Below are positions 15,864 through 21,243 of a stretch of DNA of 21,243 nt, one piece after another. This DNA comes from an uncultured Prevotella sp. (GTDB lineage Bacteria; Bacteroidota; Bacteroidia; Bacteroidales; Bacteroidaceae): positions 1-21,243 of the forward strand of contig OMVH01000020.1 in the NCBI GenBank assembly GCA_900314365.1, in the 5' to 3' direction. The notes below the pieces were generated by a model. The model was given only the letters and a program-made list of their open reading frames with translations. It was not told the DNA's origin and ran no database searches. Positions within the stretch are counted from its first letter, which is position 1. Each line of letters opens with the position of its first letter. A program made the translations under genes and the position numbers.

Positions 15864-18800
15864 TTACTGATTATATGCGTCGGTATAGGTCTCCTGTTTG
15901 TCGGCATGAGCGTACTGCTCCAACTCAGCAGTAACTTCCTCGTTCTCCTCATCTTCGAATACCATGGGCTTAATCTTCTCTTGCAGCCACTGGAAGATGC
16001 AGAACAGAGCAGGCACCACAAATATCTGGACAAGCGTACCGATAAGCATACCGCCGACGGCAGCAGCACCTAAGGTCTGGTTACCATTCTTGCCCACACC
16101 GGAGGCGAACATCAGAGGCAGCAGACCGATGACCATAGCGAGCGACGTCATCAAGATAGGACGCAGACGGGCAGCAGCACCGAGGATAGCAGAGTACTTG
16201 ATGGCCATACCGGTCTCACGGCGCTCAAGAGCGAACTGCACAATAAGGATGGCGTTCTTGGAGAGCAGACCAATCAACATGATAAGCGAAATCTGCATGT
16301 AAATGTCATTACTGTGGCCGAAGATGTTGGTGAACGCGAAGGCACCAGCCAGACCAAACGGCACTGACAGCAACACCGACAGAGGCAGGATGTAACTCTC
16401 GTACTGGGCGCTCAGAATGAGGTAGACGAACACAAGACAGAGCACGAAGATGAGTGCGGTCGAATTGCTCGACTCAGCCTCCGAACGGCTCAGACCGGAG
16501 TACTCGTAGCCGTAGCCGTTGGGCAGATTGTCCTTAGCCACTTCTTCTATGGCCTTCATCACCTGACCGGAGGAATAGCCTGTGTTGGCATTCACACTCA
16601 CGTTGATGGCAGTGAAGAGGTTGAAGCGGTTGATGTTCGAAGGACCGTAGACTTTACGCAGCTTCACGAACTCGCTCACCGGCGACATCTCACCCGTAGA
16701 GGTACGCACGTAGATGCGCGTGAGTCCCTCGGGAGTCATACGGCTGGCCACATCACCTTGTATCATCACACGGAAGAGCTTTCCGTAGGCATTGAAGTTG
16801 GAGGCATAGAGTCCGCCATAGTAACCCTGCATTACTGCAAGCACCACCTTTGGCGAGATACCGGCCTGCTTGGTCTTGGCCACATCTACATCCACCATGT
16901 ACTGAGGATAGTTCGGGTTGTAAGATGTCATAGCCTGCTGCACCTCCGGACGCTTGTTGAGCTCGGCAAGGAAGCTCTTCGTGACGTTGAAGAACTTGTT
17001 CAGATCGCCACCGGTCTTATCCTGCATGGTCATCGTGACACCGTTCTGAACGGAGAATCCAGGAATCATAGGCGGACCGAAGGCCAGAATCTGAGCATCC
17101 TTGATGCTTGCGGTCTGCTTGTAAATCATTCCGAGCACAGAGTTCTGCTCATAGGGATTCACCAGTAGGGCCATGGGGTCCTTATCAGCGAAGGCACGCT
17201 TTATGCGCGCGGTGATACCTCCAGAGCGCTCTTCGAAAGGTTTGAGCTTGATGATGAAGGTTGCCTGGTCGGAGCCCTGTCCGGCAATAAAGTTATAACC
17301 GATGATGGCGTTGCGGTGCATGATAGCCGGATTGTTGGCCAGCATCTTGTCCACCTCGCTCACAATCTGCTTGGTGCGTTCCTGCGAAGTACCAGGGTTG
17401 GCCGAGATGGTCAGGAAGATGGTACCGGTATCCTCGTCAGGCACAAGACCTGTCTTGGTGCGGCCCATGAAGATAACCAGGGCAATGATTCCCACCACAA
17501 CAATGGCTGCCGTAACGATACGGTGACCGATGATATTCTCTACACCTTTCTTATATTTAGTAACGGTCTTGTCGAACACACGGTTGAAGCCTGCATGGAA
17601 GCGGGCTATGAAAGTGCGGTTGCTCTCGTCCTCTTCCTCCTTGTGCGGTTTGAGGAAGATGGCACACAGAGCGGGCGAAAGCGTCAGTGCGTTGACAGCG
17701 GAGATAACGATACTCACGGCCATGGTCACACCGAACTCGCGGTAGAACGTACCACTTGTACCACCCATGAACGACACCGGCACGAACACGGCGGCCATAA
17801 CGAGGGTGATGGAGATGATGGCTCCCGAAATCTCGTTCATGGCATCAATAGCTGCCGTCAGTGAACTCTTGTAGCCTTGATCGAGCTTGGCATGGACTGC
17901 CTCGACCACCACAATGGCATCGTCCACCACAATGGCAATGGCCAAAAGCAAAGCCGAGAGTGTCAGCAGGTTGATGGTGAATCCGAATATCCATAGGAAG
18001 AAGAACGTACCTATCAAGGCCACCGGCACAGCAATCATAGGAATGAGCGTGGAGCGGAAGTCCTGCAGGAAGATGTACACCACGATGAACACAAGAATCA
18101 GCGTGATGAAGAGCGTCATGAGCACTTCGGAGATGGAGGCGAAGAGGAAGTCGGTCACGTCGTACATGATGACTACCTTCATGCCCGGCGGCATACTCTT
18201 CTGTGCACTTTCAAGAGCGGTCTTCACGTCGGTGGCTATCTGCGTAGCGTTGGAGCCTGCAATCTGCTGCACCATACCCATACAGGCAGGAACACCGTCG
18301 TTGACAAGGTTCACACTGTACATCAGCGAACCAAGCTCTATCTTGGCCACATCCTTGAGCTTCAGTGTCTGACCGGTGGTCTTACTGGTCAGGATGATGT
18401 TGTCGTATTCAATAGGCGTTGAGAGACGCCCCTTGTAGCGTAAGGTATACTCATAAGCCACATTGGAGTTCTCGCCGAACTTACCCGGGGCAGCCTCGAT
18501 ATTCTGCTCAGCCAGCACGGCCGTAATATCGGAAGGCATCAGCCCATACTCCTTCATCTTATCGGGCTTGAGCCAGATACGCATGGAGTAGTTGGCCGAA
18601 GAGGGGCTGTTGACATCACCCACACCGTTGATACGCTTGATGAGCGGCACGATGTTGATGTTGTTGTAGTTGGTCACAAACTGACCATCGTAGCGTCCGT
18701 CGGAGGTAATGGCATACATGATGACGTTGGAGGTCTGGCGCTTCGTCACCGTCACACCCACCTGCGTAACCTCTGCAGGCAGCAGCGCCTGAGCCTGGGA

Positions 18801-19136
18801 GACTCGGTTCTGCACGTTCACGGCTGCCATGTCAGGGTCGGAGCCCTGCTTGAAGTACACGGTAATCATACACATACCGTCATTGGTGGTTTGGGAGGTC
18901 ATGTAGGTCATGTTCTCCACACCGTTGATGCTCTCCTCCAAAGGCACGGCCACAGACTTCATCACCGTCTCGGCATCGGCACCGGTGTAGTTGGCCTGCA
19001 CCATGATGGTAGGCGGAGCTATGTCCGGGTACTGCTCAATAGGCAGCGAAGCCAGACCGATGGCACCCAGCAGCACAAGCAGGATGGACACCACGGTGGA
19101 GAGTACCGGACGCTTGATAAAATTGGTAAATGTCAT
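15864..19136 (-). CDS. acrB: RND multidrug efflux pump, AcrB/MexB (HAE1) family
   Basis: Proton-driven inner-membrane exporter of hydrophobic compounds. The 1090-residue protein begins with the family's FIKRPVLSTVVSILLVLLGAIG and SLPIEQYPDIAPP. Twelve membrane segments are expected, in the usual 1 + 5 + 1 + 5 arrangement around two large periplasmic loops. Proton-relay residues Asp405-Asp406 lie in AIVVDDAIVVVEAV (E. coli Asp407-Asp408) and the Lys is in LLSKNAILIVQFA. A tail of about 40 residues after the last helix is acidic (VFEDEENEEVTAELEQY) and makes the protein longer than E. coli AcrB (1049). It lies between the adaptor and channel genes in one operon. Substrates cannot be read from the sequence. 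Confidence 0.96.
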   Translation of the reverse strand: MTFTNFIKRPVLSTVVSILLVLLGAIGLASLPIEQYPDIAPPTIMVQANYTGADAETVMKSVAVPLEESINGVENMTYMTSQTTNDGMCMITVYFKQGSDPDMAAVNVQNRVSQAQALLPAEVTQVGVTVTKRQTSNVIMYAITSDGRYDGQFVTNYNNINIVPLIKRINGVGDVNSPSSANYSMRIWLKPDKMKEYGLMPSDITAVLAEQNIEAAPGKFGENSNVAYEYTLRYKGRLSTPIEYDNIILTSKTTGQTLKLKDVAKIELGSLMYSVNLVNDGVPACMGMVQQIAGSNATQIATDVKTALESAQKSMPPGMKVVIMYDVTDFLFASISEVLMTLFITLILVFIVVYIFLQDFRSTLIPMIAVPVALIGTFFFLWIFGFTINLLTLSALLLAIAIVVDDAIVVVEAVHAKLDQGYKSSLTAAIDAMNEISGAIISITLVMAAVFVPVSFMGGTSGTFYREFGVTMAVSIVISAVNALTLSPALCAIFLKPHKEEEDESNRTFIARFHAGFNRVFDKTVTKYKKGVENIIGHRIVTAAIVVVGIIALVIFMGRTKTGLVPDEDTGTIFLTISANPGTSQERTKQIVSEVDKMLANNPAIMHRNAIIGYNFIAGQGSDQATFIIKLKPFEERSGGITARIKRAFADKDPMALLVNPYEQNSVLGMIYKQTASIKDAQILAFGPPMIPGFSVQNGVTMTMQDKTGGDLNKFFNVTKSFLAELNKRPEVQQAMTSYNPNYPQYMVDVDVAKTKQAGISPKVVLAVMQGYYGGLYASNFNAYGKLFRVMIQGDVASRMTPEGLTRIYVRTSTGEMSPVSEFVKLRKVYGPSNINRFNLFTAINVSVNANTGYSSGQVMKAIEEVAKDNLPNGYGYEYSGLSRSEAESSNSTALIFVLCLVFVYLILSAQYESYILPLSVLLSVPFGLAGAFAFTNIFGHSNDIYMQISLIMLIGLLSKNAILIVQFALERRETGMAIKYSAILGAAARLRPILMTSLAMVIGLLPLMFASGVGKNGNQTLGAAAVGGMLIGTLVQIFVVPALFCIFQWLQEKIKPMVFEDEENEEVTAELEQYAHADKQETYTDAYNQ

Positions 19137-19227
19137 ATTCTTCTTTTTGTTGAACGATGAATAATGAGTGTTTACACGCGGTGAGTGTTGATTGTTGCAA
19201 CCTCAGCACTCAAGCCCGATACTCACA

Positions 19228-20424
19228 TTATTTTCCCGACATGGCCTTTACAAAGCCTTTTGCCGACGACTGCTGTTCGCTAAGCTTCTGGGCCTCGGCT
19301 ATCTTCTTGGCATACTGTTCCTCCGTGATAGGCTTAATGGCCTGACCGTCGGTGAGCTTGGTTATGCCTTTCGTAACGTAGCGGTCGCCTACATGCAGGC
19401 CGCCGGTGACGATATAGTGGGTTCCGTCGTTCTCGGGATTAACCTGTATTTCAGTGTATTTTACCTTATTGTTCTTGTCGACCAAATAGATGAAGTACTT
19501 ATCCTGTACCTGCGAGGTGACTTCCTGTGGAATCACGATGGCACCGTTGTTGTCGCGCGGTACGACAATCTGCCCCACACCGCCGCTCTTGAGCAGTCGC
19601 TCGGGGTTGGTGAAATGAGCAATAACAGAATAGGCTCCTGTAGTGGCATCGATGACACCGCTCATCTTCACCACGCGTCCGGGATGTGAATAGATGGTGC
19701 CGTCGGCAAGCTGCAACTTCACAGGCGGGAAGTTCCGGATGATGGAAGCCACACTGCCCGATGTCTTGGAGAGGCTGAGCACGTCGGGCTCGCTCATGGA
19801 GAAGAAAGCCTCCACTGTCGACACGTCCGACACGGTTGTTAGAGGCTCTGCGCTCGATGCGCTCACCAGGGCTCCCACCTTGTAGGGAAGACTACCCACG
19901 ACACCGGCGACAGGACTCGTCACGTTGCACCATGAGAGAGTTTCCTTGGCTGAGATAAGGGCTGCCTGAGCCTGAGCCACACTGGCCTTGGCTGTCTCGT
20001 AACTATTGAGCGAGGTGGAAAGCTCGAACTGACCGATAATCTTCTGCTGGAACAACTTCTTGTTGTTCTCATACGTCAGACGAGCCGTATTGGCCTGGGC
20101 GCGCGCCGTGTTAACAGCTGCCTGAGCCTGACGGACGGATGCACGGTAGGTCTCACTGTCGATGGTGAACAACAACTGCCCACGGGACACGCGCTGACCC
20201 TCATGCACCAGCACACGAGTGATGAAGCCCGAGACCTTTGGACGGACATCGACATCCTGAATACCCTTGATGGTTGCAGGGTAGACGGTGGTTAATGAGG
20301 CGTCTGAAGCCTCTACGGTCTTAACGGGGAACTCATTGTCGCCAAAGTTGGGCATCCCTCCGCCTCCGCACGACGAGAGGGCAAGCGTCACTCCCAAAAA
20401 CCAAACACACGATTTAATCTTCAT
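19228..20424 (-). CDS. acrA: RND efflux periplasmic adaptor lipoprotein, AcrA/MexA family
   Basis: Membrane-fusion protein that links the inner-membrane pump to the outer-membrane channel. The 398-residue protein has a lipoprotein signal, CVWFLGVTLALSSC with Cys19, then a glycine-rich linker. A biotinyl-lipoyl-like half motif (VDVRPKVSGFITRVLVHEGQRVSRGQLLFTID at about 59-90) is followed by a coiled-coil hairpin rich in Ala and Gln (about 95-160), the second lipoyl half (VTSPVAGVVGSLPYKVGALV), a beta barrel and a membrane-proximal domain ending in GDRYVTKGITKLTDGQ. First gene of the operon, with a promoter about 100 bp upstream; the pump gene follows after 91 bp. That gap contains a small repeat (GAGTGTT at two places) of unknown role. 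Confidence 0.95.
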   Translation of the reverse strand: MKIKSCVWFLGVTLALSSCGGGGMPNFGDNEFPVKTVEASDASLTTVYPATIKGIQDVDVRPKVSGFITRVLVHEGQRVSRGQLLFTIDSETYRASVRQAQAAVNTARAQANTARLTYENNKKLFQQKIIGQFELSTSLNSYETAKASVAQAQAALISAKETLSWCNVTSPVAGVVGSLPYKVGALVSASSAEPLTTVSDVSTVEAFFSMSEPDVLSLSKTSGSVASIIRNFPPVKLQLADGTIYSHPGRVVKMSGVIDATTGAYSVIAHFTNPERLLKSGGVGQIVVPRDNNGAIVIPQEVTSQVQDKYFIYLVDKNNKVKYTEIQVNPENDGTHYIVTGGLHVGDRYVTKGITKLTDGQAIKPITEEQYAKKIAEAQKLSEQQSSAKGFVKAMSGK

Positions 20425-20470
20425 ACCTAATCTATATTATTCTGTGATATATATTTACCTACCTTACTGC

Positions 20471-20485
20471 TTTTCGTCGCGAAAA
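20471..20485. promoter_or_regulatory. Palindrome in the efflux operon leader, possible operator
   Basis: TTTTCG and CGAAAA are separated by TCG. It lies between the predicted promoter and the adaptor start, in an untranslated leader of about 90 nt. A regulator binding there could control the pump, but no regulator gene is adjacent. It might equally be a small RNA hairpin. Confidence 0.35.
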
Positions 20486-20520
20486 ACTCACACAACGATA
20501 TAAGTTTTGCATTACGGCGG

Positions 20521-20552
20521 CAAAATTACTAAATAATATCGATACCGTCAAT
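20521..20552 (-). promoter_or_regulatory. Promoter of the efflux operon
   Basis: On the minus strand TAATTTTG (plus 20521-20528) fits TAnnTTTG, and ATTG (plus 20549-20552) is one base from the -33 box TTTG with a 20-bp spacer. No other good match lies closer to the adaptor gene. Confidence 0.55.
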
Positions 20553-20652
20553 ACGCAACAGTGGGCTCTTAACAATAATTATAGCGAAATAATAAAGATT
20601 GTAGTACAGCACTCAAAAATAGCCTCCGCAAGAAAAAAAAGACATCTCAAAA

Positions 20653-20695
20653 AAGCAATTTGAACATGATTTCAACGAGTATGCATAAATTGCTT
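20653..20695 (-). terminator. 9-bp hairpin, possible leftward terminator
   Basis: AAGCAATTT at 20653-20661 is the exact reverse complement of 20687-20695, with a 25-nt loop. On the minus strand the stem runs directly into T residues (plus 20651-20652 and 20649-20650 are A). It would suit a transcript coming from the right edge, and would isolate the efflux promoter from it. The stem is AT-rich and weak. Confidence 0.35.
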
Positions 20696-21015
20696 ATAGC
20701 AACTCATAAAATAACCGGATGGACTTCCCTACGGATAACAATAATGTGGCTTATAGTAAAGGAATGACAAAGCAAGGGGACCATTCAGCCTAAATAGCCA
20801 AAAAAGGAAATAGACAGTGGGGGGCATAGGCCTTCTTCTGCTGACCCAGTCGAAGTGCTCTTTCCTTTTTCGACATGACTTCCTCAGGACACTGGAAGGA
20901 TGGTTTTTTAGCTATGAGAATGACAATACCTACCGCATTTCAGACCTTGAAACTTATAATTCCTTAAAAACGTCAACAGGCTATCTTGCTGTGAACTGCT
21001 GTCTCGAGATTCTCT

Positions 21016-21054
21016 CATTCCATACTTACGGACAGCCACAAGGACCGCACCCTG
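21016..21054 (-). repeat. Right copy of the 39-bp sequence found at the left window end
   Basis: In reverse complement it matches 2-40 at 30 of 39 positions. Here the shared frame reads QGAVLVAVRKYGM and continues open in both directions within a 108-codon frame (20908-21234). Both copies point into the window. No known family recognised. Confidence 0.5.
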
Positions 21055-21220
21055 CGAGGACAAACATTGGATCGTCTTCGTTCCCACTTTCTGCCCAACC
21101 TTAAAGGGTCCTCTAACTGCAGAAAATCCATTGCACACTCGGTTGACTTTGGACCCCAAAAGCGTATCAAAAATCAAAGGTCGCGAGAAAGTTTGTAAAT
21201 AAAAAAGAACGCGAAAGTGC

Positions 21221-21240
21221 CAAAATACGGGCATATTTTG
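21221..21240. other. 7-bp inverted repeat at the right edge
   Basis: CAAAATA and TATTTTG flank CGGGCA. Each arm resembles a shortened -7 box (TATTTTG), one on each strand, so the site may be part of a promoter or operator for a gene beyond the edge. The window ends too soon to tell. Confidence 0.25.
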
Positions 21241-21243
21241 AAA

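Larger units (their letters stand above)
20560..21243. other. AT-rich stretch without a convincing gene
   Basis: Open frames here (95 residues on plus at 20817-21104, 108 residues on minus at 20908-21234) show no recognisable domain, have unbalanced composition and overlap each other. Features that can be seen are an A8 run at 20633-20640, a -7-like TATTTTTG on minus (plus 20614-20621) without a clear -33 box, the hairpin at 20653-20695, the 39-bp repeat copy at 21016-21054 and an inverted repeat at 21221-21240. A decayed gene or a leader or trailer of a gene beyond the edge is possible. Confidence 0.6.

Noticed and set aside
15845..16069. 75-codon N-terminal extension of the efflux channel
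   Set aside because: It overlaps the acrB 3' end and would bury the lipoprotein signal that begins at the ATG ending at 15844.
20817..21104. 95-codon open frame on plus near the right edge
   Set aside because: There is no motif or promoter, and it is opposite a frame in which the two 39-bp repeat copies show mostly silent changes, so minus is the better candidate if either is coding.

Overview
The window looks like chromosomal DNA of a Bacteroidota species, most likely Bacteroidales and possibly Prevotella-like. This rests on several independent signs: Bacteroidota-type promoters (-33 TTTG and -7 TAnnTTTG) before several operons, a PorX-type regulator (receiver plus PglZ domain) beside a PorW/SprE-like lipoprotein, an aconitase of the mitochondrial type clustered with isocitrate dehydrogenase and citrate synthase, and an efflux pump with lipoprotein adaptor and channel. 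The genus is an inference from memory of gene families; no search was run. I found no tRNA, rRNA, CRISPR array, insertion sequence or phage gene.

Layout: (1) 1-509, non-coding, with two inverted-repeat structures and the promoter of the first operon. (2) 510-5316, plus strand: aconitase, isocitrate dehydrogenase and citrate synthase, closely packed. They convert oxaloacetate plus acetyl-CoA to 2-oxoglutarate, the oxidative arm that feeds glutamate synthesis in organisms with an incomplete citric acid cycle. (3) 5317-5542: an 18-bp-stem terminator whose right arm also carries the -33 box of the next promoter. (4) 5543-12909, plus strand: aroA, a small Cys-rich membrane protein, a very long PorW-like lipoprotein, porX and tsaE. 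PorW and PorX tie this region to the type IX secretion system. (5) 13080-13394, minus strand: thioredoxin with its own promoter. (6) 20424 down to 13637, minus strand: an RND efflux operon (adaptor, pump, outer-membrane channel) followed by an LpxA-family acyltransferase and a clear intrinsic terminator. (7) 20425-21243: the efflux promoter, then about 700 bp of AT-rich DNA without a convincing gene.

The points most worth a second look are: a 153-bp intergenic element with 25-bp arms that could be a structured RNA or a small mobile repeat (123-275); coenzyme-site residues predicting that the isocitrate dehydrogenase uses NAD rather than NADP; five 45-bp tandem repeats in the tail of the PorW-like protein; a related 39-bp sequence at both window ends in opposite orientation, whose differences are mostly silent in one shared frame; and the LpxA homologue placed behind the efflux pump. 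I did not find a clearly new multi-gene system.
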